A DNA stretch of 49,857 nucleotides from Chloroflexota bacterium. Its GTDB lineage: Bacteria; Chloroflexota; Dehalococcoidia; Lucifugimonadales; Lucifugimonadaceae. Position 1 is the first letter of the stretch. Every line of letters begins with the position of its first letter. Shown in pieces: positions 1 through 9,307 of this stretch. The notes below the pieces were generated by a model, which was not told the DNA's origin, ran no database searches, and saw only the letters and a list, made by a program, of their open reading frames with translations. The translations under genes were made by a program, and so were the position numbers. The DNA lies in the NCBI GenBank assembly GCA_027624075.1, contig JAQBUH010000015.1, positions 1-49,857 on the forward strand, given 5' to 3'.

Positions 1-168
1 CGCAGACCGTCCTGACTCTCTCTTATTTCAGCCCCGAAATACTGTCTCATTTTGCTGACGTCCAACACCCACGGGCGCCTCATAACCTTTAGGATCAGAA
101 TATTAGACCCCGCACTTGCGAAGACTGACGTGGGACGGGACAGGCAGACCGAAAGGCGACGCATCAAT

Positions 169-1158
169 ATGAGTGAAGTCAGAGAAGCCGATGTGCTGAT
201 CGCGGGACAGGGCGCGGCAGCGTTCGCCGCCGCACTGTACTCGGCGCGCTATCAGGTGAACACGGTGATCGCGGCAGAGCAGTTCGGCGGTGAAACGGCA
301 ATCGGCGGGATGATCGAGAACTACCCCGGCACAGGCGACATCGACGGCTTCGAGTTGATGATGAAGTTCAAAGAGCAGGTGGACAACCTTGAAGTGCCCA
401 CCCTGAACTCAAACGTCATCGGCGTCCGCAAGGAGGGCGACCGCTTCCGGGTCGAACTGGAAGACGGCGCCGTGATCAACACGCTGGCCGTGATACTCGC
501 CGTCGGGCGAGAGCGCCGGAAGCTGGGGCTGCCTCACGAAGAGGAGTGGATGGGCAAAGGTGTTTCGTACTGCTCAACGTGCGACGCGCCGCTGTACCGG
601 AACAAGGAGTCTGCGGCGGTCGTCGGCGGAGGGAACGCGGCCGTTGAAGGCGCCATCCTCCTGTCCAAGTATGCGAAGACCGTGTATCTGCTCTACCGCG
701 GCGATAGGCTCTGGAGGCCTGAGCCTATCCTGCTCAAGGTCCTGAGCAAGACTCCGAACGTGAAGATTCTCCTTCAGACGGAGGTGGCGGAGTTGCTTGG
801 CAGCGATCAAGCCGGCCTGACCGGCATCAAGCTGACGAGGCCGTTCGAGGGCCAGGAGGAGCTGACGCTCGATGGTCTGTTTGTCGAGGCGGGAGCAGAC
901 CCGCGGCTCGAGGTGCCGAATCAGCTCGGACTGAAGTTGAACCCTGACACCAATGAGGTCCATGTCGACCGCACGCAGAGCACAAACGTGCCTGGCATCT
1001 ACGCGGCCGGGGACCTCACCGATGGCACGGACCTGAAGCAGACGATCACGGCTGCGGCCCAGGGCGCCATTGCTGCGCTCTCGGCCTACACACACATAAT
1101 CGAGCACCCGTCACGGCTGGGTGACGAGGTCGAGGCGGTGGCGGCAGGAGCGGACTAG
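169..1158 (+). CDS. Thioredoxin reductase-like FAD/NAD(P)H flavoprotein
   Basis: Encodes 329 aa from the ATG at 169. Upstream in-frame codons add only non-conserved residues, and a GAAAGG lies about 12 nt before this ATG. The N-terminus has a dinucleotide-binding fold, with GQGAAAFAAA in place of the usual GxGxxG/A. FGGE and the ENYPG segment are typical of thioredoxin reductases. The redox motif CSTC (in CSTCDAPLYR) lies near residue 140, followed by the NADPH-binding GGGNAAVEGA. A C-terminal GIYAAGDLTDG binds FAD. Length fits the low-Mr TrxR family (about 310-330 aa). It should transfer electrons from NADPH to a thioredoxin or related disulfide partner in the cytoplasm. No thioredoxin gene adjoins it, so the partner is unknown. 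A glutaredoxin or peroxiredoxin reductase role is also possible. Confidence 0.9.
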   Translation: MSEVREADVLIAGQGAAAFAAALYSARYQVNTVIAAEQFGGETAIGGMIENYPGTGDIDGFELMMKFKEQVDNLEVPTLNSNVIGVRKEGDRFRVELEDGAVINTLAVILAVGRERRKLGLPHEEEWMGKGVSYCSTCDAPLYRNKESAAVVGGGNAAVEGAILLSKYAKTVYLLYRGDRLWRPEPILLKVLSKTPNVKILLQTEVAELLGSDQAGLTGIKLTRPFEGQEELTLDGLFVEAGADPRLEVPNQLGLKLNPDTNEVHVDRTQSTNVPGIYAAGDLTDGTDLKQTITAAAQGAIAALSAYTHIIEHPSRLGDEVEAVAAGAD

Positions 1159-1244
1159 CCTCTGGCCTGAGCGAGTTGCTGGAAACGGTTAGCGGCGCAT
1201 GCCGCAAGCGGGTCCGGTGACGGACTGCCTTCCCAGGGGCAGAA

Positions 1245-1323
<79 letters not shown>

Positions 1324-1341
1324 GGACTCTGCAACCACGTA

Positions 1342-1347
1342 ATTATA
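1342..1347 (-). promoter_or_regulatory. Putative -10 box for tRNA-Pro
   Basis: A perfect TATAAT on the minus strand lies 21 nt before the first tRNA base, which would leave a short leader. No convincing -35 hexamer is seen at 16-18 nt. Confidence 0.45.
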
Positions 1348-1476
1348 GACATGAGTTGCCGGTCTTGGCCTGCTAACGGCGTGGATACGTCTGAAGACTT
1401 CGCGCTCCTCGGGAACTTCACAGCCCGGGGAGTGCCTGGCGTCGGTGCTCTTTTCTTGTCACTTTGTTGGTAACGA

Positions 1477-2469
1477 TTAGACCGGAGCGACTATCCATTC
1501 AGGCTTTTCCCCGCGGGCCAGGCGAGCGACGTTGGTGATCGCGTTCTCTGCCGCGTTGTACTCGGACTCGATCGCCCGCGTCGCAAGGTGCGGAGTCAGC
1601 ACAACGTTCGCCATGCCTATCAGCGCGTTATCCGGCTCGATCGGCTCGGTCTCCGTAACGTCCAGCCCGGCTGCGAATATCTGCTTCGACTCGAGTGCCC
1701 TGACGAGCGCCGGCTCGTCCACCACCGGGCCGCGGCATGTGTTGATCAGGATGGCCGTCTCCTTCATCAGCGAAAACTCGCGGTCAGACATCATGTGCCG
1801 GGTGACCCTGTCGAGAGGGACATGCAGCGTAACGATGTCCGAGGTGGCAAGCAGTTCGTCCAGGTCTACGCGCCTCGCGCCCGTCGCCGCAACATACTCG
1901 GCGCCGTGTTCAACGACATCGGTGTAGACCAGTTCGCATTCCCAGCCGGCCAGCCGCTTTGCGACGCGGGAGCCGATGCGGCCGAGGCCCACGATGCCTA
2001 CCCGTTTGCCAACAAGCGTGTGGAAATCGGTCCTGTCTCCCGTCACGCCTTCCATCCAGGTCCCCGCCTTCACGCTGGCGATCTGCATGTCGAGCTTCCG
2101 GTTGACGGCGAACATCAACGCTATTGCGTGCTCAGCCACAGCCACCGCATTGGCCCCGCCGTTGTTCGACACATCGACGCCCGCCTCTGCGAGCATGGTC
2201 TTGTCCAGGTAGTCTGTGCCTGCTGAGAAGGTCTGGATCAACCTCAGGTTGGGCAAACGCTCGATCATCTCAGGCGTGAACTTCCGGGCGCCTGCAGGCA
2301 TGATGGCGACGGCATCCTTGAGGCTCTGGACCAACTCGGCCTCCGGCAGTTCGCTATCGACGAACCGGATTTCAAGGCCTCCGATCCGGTCCGCCACAGC
2401 CTGGCACTCTTTCAGGCGAACCCTGCTGGCGGGAGTGTCTGGACCCAGGATCACGGCGAGGCTGGACAT
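1477..2469 (-). CDS. D-isomer-specific 2-hydroxyacid dehydrogenase
   Basis: Encodes 330 aa, the usual length for the D-2-hydroxyacid/phosphoglycerate dehydrogenase family. The NAD-binding motif VGIVGLGRIGSRVAKRL sits near residue 155. The catalytic set is visible: Arg in NTCRGPVVDE, Glu in the TETEPIEPDNAL stretch, and His in LTPHLATR. It should interconvert a 2-keto acid and a D-2-hydroxy acid with NAD(H). There is no ACT or other C-terminal regulatory domain, so it is not a full-length SerA. Substrate cannot be told from sequence; glyoxylate/hydroxypyruvate or phosphonate-type reductases are options. It is divergent from thrB. Confidence 0.9.
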   Translation of the reverse strand: MSSLAVILGPDTPASRVRLKECQAVADRIGGLEIRFVDSELPEAELVQSLKDAVAIMPAGARKFTPEMIERLPNLRLIQTFSAGTDYLDKTMLAEAGVDVSNNGGANAVAVAEHAIALMFAVNRKLDMQIASVKAGTWMEGVTGDRTDFHTLVGKRVGIVGLGRIGSRVAKRLAGWECELVYTDVVEHGAEYVAATGARRVDLDELLATSDIVTLHVPLDRVTRHMMSDREFSLMKETAILINTCRGPVVDEPALVRALESKQIFAAGLDVTETEPIEPDNALIGMANVVLTPHLATRAIESEYNAAENAITNVARLARGEKPEWIVAPV

Positions 2470-2573
2470 TGGAGATTATGCCTTTCTGTTGGAAGACTGG
2501 CGGGCGCCGGAGGGAGGCCGTCCGCGGGTACACGTATTCGGGAGCAAGCTGGCTGAATATGCGGGTGGGCGGG

Positions 2574-2581
2574 ATTATACT
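2574..2581. promoter_or_regulatory. Overlapping divergent -10-like boxes
   Basis: The sequence ATTATACT reads TATAAT on the minus strand (toward the 2-hydroxyacid dehydrogenase, about 105 nt before its start) and TATACT on the plus strand (toward thrB). The -35 regions are weak on both sides, so this is only a candidate shared promoter in the 204-nt divergent spacer. Confidence 0.3.
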
Positions 2582-2673
2582 TGCAAGGTTGCGCGGCGCG
2601 TACACGGATGTGTTTTGCGGCGTCCGCGCAGAGTGATCGCTGGCCGGTCAGACGGCTTGTAGGCCAAATTTCA

Positions 2674-3576
2674 TTGGACAGAGTAACGGTTCGCGCTCCG
2701 GCCACCACCGCCAACATGGGACCTGGCTTCGACTGCATCGGTATGGCGTTCGAGATGTGGAACGACCTGACGGTCGAACGCGGCCGTTTCCATGTGAGCA
2801 CGGATGGCGAGGGCGCAAATGAATTGCCCCAGGACGCACGCAACCTTGTTGTCACCGGAGTTGAGGCTGCTTTTCACAAGGCGGGTAAAGAGGTCCCTGC
2901 GCTTAACTACAGTTGCCACAACAGGATTCCGCACGGGCGCGGCCTCGGGTCCAGCGCTGCCGCCATCGTCGCCGGGCTAATCGCGGGTGCGGCGCTTGCC
3001 GGGGCCAGGTTCGAGAATGGCGATCTTGTGTCGCTCGCGGCAGACCTTGAAGGGCATCCGGACAATGTTGCCCCGGCCATCTACGGCGGCTGCGCGATTG
3101 GCGTCCACGACGCTGGCCGCTGGGTCATAGACACAGTCCCGGTTCCAGCGGATCTTTCAGCAGTGGTGTTCGTGCCGGACCTCATGACCAACACTCACGA
3201 GTCACGCGCCCGTCTCCCGGAGCGTATCCCGCGGTCGGATGCCATCTACAACATCGGCCGGGCCGCGATGCTGGTGAGCGCGCTGCACAAGAGCGAGTTC
3301 CACCTGCTCCGGCAGGCCACGCAGGACCGTCTGCACCAGCCGCTCCGAGGGCAGGCGTTCCCTGCGCTGGACCGTCTGATAAAGGCTGCGCTGAACGGCG
3401 GGGCGCACGGCGCGTTTCTCTCTGGCGCGGGACCTTCCGTGATGGCCCTGACAACAGGTCGCGAGGTCACGGTAATGTACGAAATGGCTGAGGCGGCGCG
3501 TATTTCAGAGGTTCCAGGGAAGCCGTGGGTACTGAAGCCGGCACGGCGTGGCGCACATGTGGTTGACTCAGAATGA
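2674..3576 (+). CDS. thrB: Homoserine kinase
   Basis: GHMP kinase that phosphorylates homoserine to O-phosphohomoserine, the step before threonine synthase. The N-terminal VRAPATTANMGPGFDCIGMA is the family hallmark. The ATP-binding motif GRGLGSSAAAIVAG lies near residue 90, and a C-terminal FLSGAGPSVMAL is the third GHMP motif. The start is placed at a TTG (2674) because known homoserine kinases begin about 8-10 residues before the APAT motif, giving 300 aa. An in-frame ATG at 2605 would add unconserved residues. No strong Shine-Dalgarno is visible for the TTG. The stop overlaps the start of lysC (ATGA), so the two are co-translated. Confidence 0.93.
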   Translation: MDRVTVRAPATTANMGPGFDCIGMAFEMWNDLTVERGRFHVSTDGEGANELPQDARNLVVTGVEAAFHKAGKEVPALNYSCHNRIPHGRGLGSSAAAIVAGLIAGAALAGARFENGDLVSLAADLEGHPDNVAPAIYGGCAIGVHDAGRWVIDTVPVPADLSAVVFVPDLMTNTHESRARLPERIPRSDAIYNIGRAAMLVSALHKSEFHLLRQATQDRLHQPLRGQAFPALDRLIKAALNGGAHGAFLSGAGPSVMALTTGREVTVMYEMAEAARISEVPGKPWVLKPARRGAHVVDSE

Positions 3577-4817
3577 GCACTAACCAGAGGCGTCCGGTAT
3601 TTGTCCAGAAGTACGGCGGCTCATCTGTGAGCGACGCTGAAAAGATCCGCCGCATTGCGCAGAAGATCTGCCAGCGTGCCCGGACCGGTGTTGGGCTGGT
3701 AGTGACCGTGTCAGCGATGGGAGACTCGACAGACGAGCTAATCGCGCTGGCCAACGACGTGACAGGGCCGGATGTCGCGCCTTCGCTGCGAGAGATGGAC
3801 ACGCTGCTTTCGACTGGCGAGCTTGTTAGCTCGACCCTCATGGCGATGGCTATCCATTCGTTAGGGCAGGACGCTGTAAGCCTCAGCGGACAGCAGGCGG
3901 GGATCAGGACAGACGCCATGCACGGCTCCGCAAGGATAGCGTCGATTGACAGCGAAAGGCTGAGCCGGGAGCTGGACGCTGGCAGAGTCGTGATTGTCGC
4001 CGGGTTCCAGGGGCTCGACGATTCGGGAGACGTGACGACGCTTGGCCGTGGAGCGTCAGACACGACTGCCGTGGCACTGGCCGCCGCTCTCGGCGCCGAG
4101 CGGTGCGAGATATATACCGACGTGGACGGCATCTACACGACCGACCCTCGAATCGTCCCCTCGGCTCGCAAACTGCGCGAGATTGGCTACGAGGAGATGC
4201 TTGAGATGGCATCGCTCGGGGCGAAGATGAACCCGCGTTCTATCGAGCTTGCCGCCGTGTACGGAGTGCCGGTGCTTGTTGCGTCGGCGTTCGATGATGT
4301 GCCGGGGACACTTATTCATGGAGGAGAGCCGACCATGGAGCTACGGAGAGCGGTTACCGGGATTGCGATTGACAAGAATGTCGCCAAGATCACCGTGCGA
4401 GGCGTGGAGGACAGGCCGGGCGTGGCAGGCGGGCTGTTGCAGCCGCTTGCAGACGCGGGAATCAGCGTGGATGTGATCGTTCAGAACACGAGCGATGACG
4501 GGACGACCGACTTCACCTTCACGGTCAGTGAGGCAGACTCCCGCCGCGCGCTGGAGGCTGTGAGGAAACAGCAGGCGGTGAAGTTCCGGGACGTTACCTC
4601 AGGCGGCGGGCTGGCAAAGGTGAGTATCGTTGGCACAGGCATGCAGAACGGTCCTGGCTACGCGGCTACGATGTTCAACGCGCTGGCGTCTGCGAACGTC
4701 AATATCGACATGATCACGACATCTGAGATTCGTATCACGTGCATTGTGAAGAGTGAGTCTGTGCCTGCGGCGGCAAACGCTCTGCATGGAGCTTTCGAGT
4801 TGGACCGAATTGAGTAG
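3573..4817 (+). CDS. lysC: Aspartate kinase
   Basis: Encodes 414 aa and phosphorylates aspartate, the first step to lysine, threonine and methionine. The N-terminus has the signature VQKYGGSSV, and the kinase domain includes LGRGASDTTAVALA and the YTDVDGIYTTDPR nucleotide/substrate motif. Two C-terminal ACT domains follow (about residues 270-410), so feedback inhibition by lysine and/or threonine is expected. The ATG overlaps the thrB stop. The thrB-lysC pairing points to threonine biosynthesis. No internal beta-subunit start is clear. Confidence 0.96.
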   Translation: MSTNQRRPVFVQKYGGSSVSDAEKIRRIAQKICQRARTGVGLVVTVSAMGDSTDELIALANDVTGPDVAPSLREMDTLLSTGELVSSTLMAMAIHSLGQDAVSLSGQQAGIRTDAMHGSARIASIDSERLSRELDAGRVVIVAGFQGLDDSGDVTTLGRGASDTTAVALAAALGAERCEIYTDVDGIYTTDPRIVPSARKLREIGYEEMLEMASLGAKMNPRSIELAAVYGVPVLVASAFDDVPGTLIHGGEPTMELRRAVTGIAIDKNVAKITVRGVEDRPGVAGGLLQPLADAGISVDVIVQNTSDDGTTDFTFTVSEADSRRALEAVRKQQAVKFRDVTSGGGLAKVSIVGTGMQNGPGYAATMFNALASANVNIDMITTSEIRITCIVKSESVPAAANALHGAFELDRIE

Positions 4818-4952
4818 TTACGCCGGGCGAATTGGCCGTGGCATGAAGCCTGCATTCGGATAAAGTTGCCGCTCACGGTTCCCGGCCGCTGACTCAGTTC
4901 AACCGATGACTGGCGGCCAGCAGGCGCCAGAGGGCTAGAGGTCTCTCGAAGT

Positions 4953-5693
4953 TTGGTCTCCCCGTTCTTGACAATAGTGGTTCCGGCTTTCAACGAGGAG
5001 TCACGCATTGGCGGCTCGATTGAGCGGCTCCGCGACTATCTCCAGACCTTCGAGAAGCCGTGGGAGATCGTGGTGGTCGATGATGGAAGCTCGGACAGGA
5101 CCGCGGAGATCGTTGATGAGCAGTCGAAAGCCGACGGCCGGGTCCGGCTGGTCAAGGCGCCTCACGCGGGCAAGGGCGCCGCTGTGAAGAGAGGGATGTT
5201 GGAGGCGAAAGGCGAATGGCGTTTCCTGAGCGATGCAGACCTTTCGATGCCACCCGGTAATCTCCAACGCTTTTTCTCCGCAGACGGCGGTAAACCTGCG
5301 TACGACATCTCCATCGGCTCTCGAGAGGCGGCAGGGGCAAGACGAATCGGCGAGCCGTGGAGCCGGCACTTCCTGGGTCGCGTCTTCAACTGGACTGTAA
5401 AGCTGGTGGCATTGCGGGGGATCGAGGACACTCAGTGCGGTTTCAAGCTGTACAGCGCTGAGGCGGCTAATGCTGTGTTCCCGATTCAGCGCCTGCAAGG
5501 GTTCGCGTTCGACGTTGAGAATCTGTTTATCGCACGCAAGGCGGGGTTTTCTATCGGTGAGGTGCCTGTTGACTGGCAGTACTACGAGGGTGGCAAGGTG
5601 ACTCTGGCCAGCAGCGTCGCGGCGTACCTGGACATATTCCGTGTGCGACTCAACCAGCTAATGGGCCGCTACCGGATTGCGAGGAAGCGATGA
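4953..5693 (+). CDS. Family 2 glycosyltransferase, dolichyl-phosphate glucosyltransferase (ALG5)-like
   Basis: Encodes 246 aa from a TTG start with a GAGG about 11 nt upstream. It is a GT-A fold enzyme: VVVDDGSSDRTAEI binds the nucleotide sugar, and LSDADLSMP carries the DXD-like metal motif. The segment IEDTQCGFKLYS is characteristic of the ALG5/DPM group that moves a hexose onto a polyprenyl phosphate. There are no transmembrane segments, so it likely acts at the inner face of the membrane. It overlaps the next gene by 4 nt (ATGA). The donor sugar is not certain. Confidence 0.85.
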   Translation: MVSPFLTIVVPAFNEESRIGGSIERLRDYLQTFEKPWEIVVVDDGSSDRTAEIVDEQSKADGRVRLVKAPHAGKGAAVKRGMLEAKGEWRFLSDADLSMPPGNLQRFFSADGGKPAYDISIGSREAAGARRIGEPWSRHFLGRVFNWTVKLVALRGIEDTQCGFKLYSAEAANAVFPIQRLQGFAFDVENLFIARKAGFSIGEVPVDWQYYEGGKVTLASSVAAYLDIFRVRLNQLMGRYRIARKR

Positions 5694-6121
5694 GCGCCAT
5701 TCTCTCGTCTGACCCGGAGATCAGAACTCTGCTGCAGACCGTCAGGAGCATCGCTGTGGTCGGTCTCTCGGAGCGCAGTTCCAGACCAAGCTTCGGTGTC
5801 GCAAGGTATCTGATTGACGCCGGATACGAGGTCATACCGGTCAACCCGAACCTGACAGGCTGGCAGGGCATACCGTCCTATCCGTCTCTCACGGCGATAG
5901 GCCGGCCGGTCGACATGGTCGACGTTTTCCGCAGGCCGGAGTTTCTACTTGAGACGATTGAGGACGCGATTGCCGCAAGTTCAGGGGCGGTTTGGACGCA
6001 GCTGGGCGTGGTGAGTGACGAGGCCACAGGCCGGGCCGTGGCGGCCGGACTGCAGATCGTCGTGGACCGGTGCGCAGCCGTCGAGCACCGCAGGCTCATC
6101 GCAGAGCGGGAGGCGCTCTGA
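5690..6121 (+). CDS. CoA-binding domain protein (YccU-like)
   Basis: Encodes 143 aa, a stand-alone CoA-binding Rossmann domain. Visible elements are IAVVGLSERSSRPSFGVARYL, the VIPVNPNL strand, and VDMVDVFRRPEF. These match the YccU / succinyl-CoA-synthetase-alpha-type CoA-binding family, which has no assigned reaction. It starts inside the preceding glycosyltransferase stop and its own stop shares one base with the next start, so it is translationally coupled on both sides. Its placement between two polyprenyl-phosphate glycosyltransferases is notable, but gives no proven role. Confidence 0.88.
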   Translation: MSAILSSDPEIRTLLQTVRSIAVVGLSERSSRPSFGVARYLIDAGYEVIPVNPNLTGWQGIPSYPSLTAIGRPVDMVDVFRRPEFLLETIEDAIAASSGAVWTQLGVVSDEATGRAVAAGLQIVVDRCAAVEHRRLIAEREAL

Positions 6122-6858
6122 TGGCATACGGCGAAGGTGACCGGCCGGCGATCAAAGTCGCTGTCGTTATACCGACCTACAACGAGGCCGAGAACCTCCC
6201 GATCCTGGTCGCAGACCTCGTATCGCAGGGAATCGACGGACTCGGTTTCGTGATCGTTGACGATGGGTCGCCGGATGGCACGGGCGACGTTGCCGAACGC
6301 CTCGCTGATGAGTTCGACGGCGTGTTCGAGGTGATCCACAGGGAGCGCAAGCAGGGGCTCGGCCGCTCGTACATCGCAGGCTTCAAGAAGGCGCTTGAAC
6401 TGGGGGCCGAGCAGATTGTCCAGATGGACGCTGACCGCTCCCATCCGCCGGCAGAGGTGCCGGCAATGCTGGCTGCGCTTGGCGAGGCCGACATCGTCAC
6501 CGGCTCCCGATATGCAAAGGGCGGCGGTGTCGACCCTTCGTGGAGCTTCCTGAGACGGCAGATCAGCTACTGGGGTGGCGTCGGTATCAGGCTCGTTCTC
6601 GGTCTCAAGGTTAAGGATTCGACTTCGGGCTTTAAGGCGTTCCGCCGCTCCGCGCTGGAGACGATCGATATAGACAGCCTGAAGCTGTCTGGCTATGGAT
6701 TTCAGCCTGAGGTCACATACAGGGCGCAGAAGGCCGGACTCCGGATCAGCGAACACCCGTTCCTGTTCATGGACAGGACGGCGGGCAAGTCCAAGATGTC
6801 TGCCGGGATAGCGTTCGAGGCGATCTACCGCCTGGTACTTATCCGCCTGCGCGGCTAG
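6121..6858 (+). CDS. Polyprenol monophosphomannose synthase-like glycosyltransferase (DPM1 type)
   Basis: Encodes 245 aa from the ATG at 6121, which overlaps the previous TGA by one base. GT2 fold: VVIPTYNEAENLP, VDDGSPDGTGDVAE, and the DAD metal motif in VQMDADRSHPP. The acceptor-side motif DSTSGFKAFRR matches DPM1-type enzymes that make polyprenyl-phosphate-mannose from GDP-mannose. It lacks the C-terminal GtrA-type membrane domain found in longer relatives. With the ALG5-like gene upstream, the trio probably supplies lipid-linked sugars for extracytoplasmic glycosylation. Confidence 0.87.
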   Translation: MAYGEGDRPAIKVAVVIPTYNEAENLPILVADLVSQGIDGLGFVIVDDGSPDGTGDVAERLADEFDGVFEVIHRERKQGLGRSYIAGFKKALELGAEQIVQMDADRSHPPAEVPAMLAALGEADIVTGSRYAKGGGVDPSWSFLRRQISYWGGVGIRLVLGLKVKDSTSGFKAFRRSALETIDIDSLKLSGYGFQPEVTYRAQKAGLRISEHPFLFMDRTAGKSKMSAGIAFEAIYRLVLIRLRG

Positions 6859-7098
6859 ATCAACACGCCACCCGCCACTTCACCTGCTAACCGTCTGGCA
6901 GCAAGCTAGACGAATCGCACGACGAGTGATATCACACCGGCGTTGGCGGTTCGTCTACTGGCATGTGGGTGTGCCGACACTCCGTTTTCAGTGAAACTCC
7001 ACATGGCAACACTGGACGCAGGCGAGTATCAATCACTAGAACTTAAGCGCGGTTGTGAGCCTGAGGCAGGTTCCATCTTTTATCATCGGCGGAGAGCC

Positions 7099-7941
7099 AT
7101 GGTCCAGCAACTCAAACAATACCCATCAAGACCGTTCGAAGAAGTGAAGTCCGAGGCTGTCACAGCGGCCCTTGCAGGTAACTGGCAGGAGGCTGCCGAC
7201 CTCAACTATGAGGCGGTCGAGCTCTCACCCGAAGACTCCGGCAGCTTCAACCGTCTGGCGACGGCGCTGATCGAGCTGGGACGGTTCTCGGAGGCAAGAC
7301 ATGCCGCCGGGAAGGCGCTTTCCCTGGACCCGGATAACAAGATCGCCCGCAAGCATGTGAACCGGCTGTCACAGCTTGATGGCACAGTTGCCGCCGCTCC
7401 TGTGACATCCGGAGCGAGGGTTGCCGCAAAGTTCATTACCGACTCCGCCAAAGCCACTGTCACTGAGCTCGTCAATCCTGCCAGCGCCAGGGTCCTGGCT
7501 ACCGTCTCTCCCGGTCAAGAGTTGCAGTTGAGCGACAATGGCGTGCGAATGGAGTTGCACACCAGGGCCGGAGAGCGGATCGGATCTCTCGAAGTCCATA
7601 TCGCCCAACGGGTCCGCAAGCTGCGCGAAAAGAACAACCGGTACGAGTTCAGCGTGGCGAAACTCTCCGATTCAGCGATAGCGGTAATGGTTGCCGAGAC
7701 TTTCTGCGCGCCGGGAATGGCATCGGTTGTCTCGTTCCCACCGTCACTTCAGAGGTCTGTTGCCGATTTCGGCCTCGACGATGAACTGATCGAAGAGAGT
7801 GACGAGGACATCGAGGTTGTCGAGCATGAGGACGATGACTCGATAACCCCTGAGGCGGAGCGGACAGAGCGTCTGAAATCGATCATGTCGGGGCGTCTTG
7901 GCGGCGCCTACCACGTCGAAGACGAGAACCTCAGTATCTGA
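7099..7941 (+). CDS. Tetratricopeptide-repeat protein, acidic C-terminus
   Basis: Encodes 280 aa from the ATG at 7099, which follows a GGAGAG by a few bases; earlier in-frame codons lack such a site. The N-terminal 90 residues form about two TPR-like helical hairpins (ALAGNWQEAADLNYEAVELSP, then LIELGRFSEARHAAGKALSL). The middle region (about residues 115-210) resembles a small beta-rich domain with VRKLREKNNRYEFSVAKLSD. The C-terminus is very acidic (EESDEDIEVVEHEDDDS). There is no signal peptide or membrane segment. Likely a cytoplasmic scaffold or binding protein; function unknown. Confidence 0.8.
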   Translation: MVQQLKQYPSRPFEEVKSEAVTAALAGNWQEAADLNYEAVELSPEDSGSFNRLATALIELGRFSEARHAAGKALSLDPDNKIARKHVNRLSQLDGTVAAAPVTSGARVAAKFITDSAKATVTELVNPASARVLATVSPGQELQLSDNGVRMELHTRAGERIGSLEVHIAQRVRKLREKNNRYEFSVAKLSDSAIAVMVAETFCAPGMASVVSFPPSLQRSVADFGLDDELIEESDEDIEVVEHEDDDSITPEAERTERLKSIMSGRLGGAYHVEDENLSI

Positions 7942-7959
7942 CGGACTGCAGTTTCGCCC

Positions 7960-9297
7960 CTACCCGTAGCCTGCCCGGACGAGCACTCTGCGCAGAGCGT
8001 CCACGAACTCGTCGATTTCCTCATCCGTGTGAACGGCGGACACGTTCCCTGCGCAGCGGTTGGACATCAAGATGCCCTCGTTGAGCAGGCCCGTGAACAC
8101 CGTTTGCAGCATCACCTTGTCGTTAGTCGCATAGCTGCGGTAGTCGGTCACCGGCTCCGTCGTGAACTGCAGCGCGAACAGCGACGTCGCTCCTGTGACT
8201 CCCATCGGCGCCTCAAGTTCGGCGATCAGGTCCCGAATCTTTTGCCGCAGCAGGTCTCCCTTGCGCTCGAGCTCCCGGTAGACCTCAGGCGTGAGCAGCT
8301 CAAGAGTCGCAACGCCTGCCGCCGCGGTCATTGGATTTCCGTTGAATGTGCCCGCGTGCTGGACCTGGCCGGGGCCGTGGTTCGGGTCCCAGAGCGACAT
8401 GATCTCCTCTTTGCCGCCGAACGCGCCCACCGGCATGCCGCCGCCGATCACCTTGCCAAAGCAGGTGAGATCGGGCGTGACGCCGTACCACTCCTGCGCG
8501 CCTCCACTGGCCGCCCTGAACGAGATCACCTCATCGAAAATCAGCGGGATGCGAAGCTCTGATGTGAGGTCGCGCAGCCCCTGGAGGAACTCCGGTTTGG
8601 CCGGGACCATGCCGCACTGGCCGTTGATAGGCTCGACGATCACCGCGGCCAGCTCTCCGGCGCGGCTACGGATGACCCGCTCCGCCGCCTCAATGTTGTT
8701 GTATGGCATGATCACAACGTCGTCTGCCGCGGCGGGGTTGATGCCCGGAAACATGATGACCGGGTCGGGCCGCTCTGCGTCTCCGGCTTCACTCACAGGC
8801 GGCGTCACCGATATCTGGATGGCGTCGTGGTTGCCGTGGTAAGCGCCTTCACACTTGGCGATCAGCGTCTTGCCGGTGAACGCGCGGGCGGCGCGGATGG
8901 CGTTGAGCGTCGCCTCGGTGCCCGAGTTCACGAAGCGAATTTTGTCGACAGACGGAACGCGCTCGCACAGGATCTCTGCCCAGCGAATGACCGGCGGCGA
9001 TGGAGCAGGGTAGGAGATGCCGTGGTCCACCTGCTCATGGAGCGCCCTCATAACGTCGGGGTGCCTGTGACCCATGATTAGCGTGGTCATGTTGTTCACA
9101 AAATCGGTGCGCACGTTGCCGTCTGCGTCGGTTAGCTGCGTGCCGTCCGCGTGAGTTATGTAGACCGGGAACGGGTTCCAGAATATTGAGTTCCGCGTGT
9201 CTCCGCCGGGCATGAACCTGGAGGCACGCTCATGGAGCGCCTTCGACTTTGGATTTGCTGCCGCATACGCAGCTAATTCGGCATCGAGCGCGGTCAT
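7960..9297 (-). CDS. Class III aminotransferase, glutamate-1-semialdehyde aminomutase-like
   Basis: Encodes 445 aa. PLP enzyme with NSGTEATLNAIRAARAFTGK (phosphate-binding area), GAYHGNHD, the PLP-ring Asp in IFDEVISFR, and the Schiff-base Lys in CFGKVIGGGMPVGAFGG. The overall pattern is closest to the HemL (GSA 2,1-aminomutase) branch. HemL proteins usually have DEVMTGFR, whereas here it is DEVISFRAASGGAQ, so a specialised paralog is as likely as tetrapyrrole synthesis. It starts 10 nt after the sirtuin stop, as the last gene of a recF-sirtuin-aminotransferase run. Confidence 0.87.
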   Translation of the reverse strand: MTALDAELAAYAAANPKSKALHERASRFMPGGDTRNSIFWNPFPVYITHADGTQLTDADGNVRTDFVNNMTTLIMGHRHPDVMRALHEQVDHGISYPAPSPPVIRWAEILCERVPSVDKIRFVNSGTEATLNAIRAARAFTGKTLIAKCEGAYHGNHDAIQISVTPPVSEAGDAERPDPVIMFPGINPAAADDVVIMPYNNIEAAERVIRSRAGELAAVIVEPINGQCGMVPAKPEFLQGLRDLTSELRIPLIFDEVISFRAASGGAQEWYGVTPDLTCFGKVIGGGMPVGAFGGKEEIMSLWDPNHGPGQVQHAGTFNGNPMTAAAGVATLELLTPEVYRELERKGDLLRQKIRDLIAELEAPMGVTGATSLFALQFTTEPVTDYRSYATNDKVMLQTVFTGLLNEGILMSNRCAGNVSAVHTDEEIDEFVDALRRVLVRAGYG

Positions 9298-9307
9298 CTC
9301 ATCACCT

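Noticed and set aside
5878-6756. 292-codon open frame on the minus strand
   Set aside because: It lies opposite the CoA-binding and DPM1-like genes, has no family motifs, and is a codon-bias shadow.
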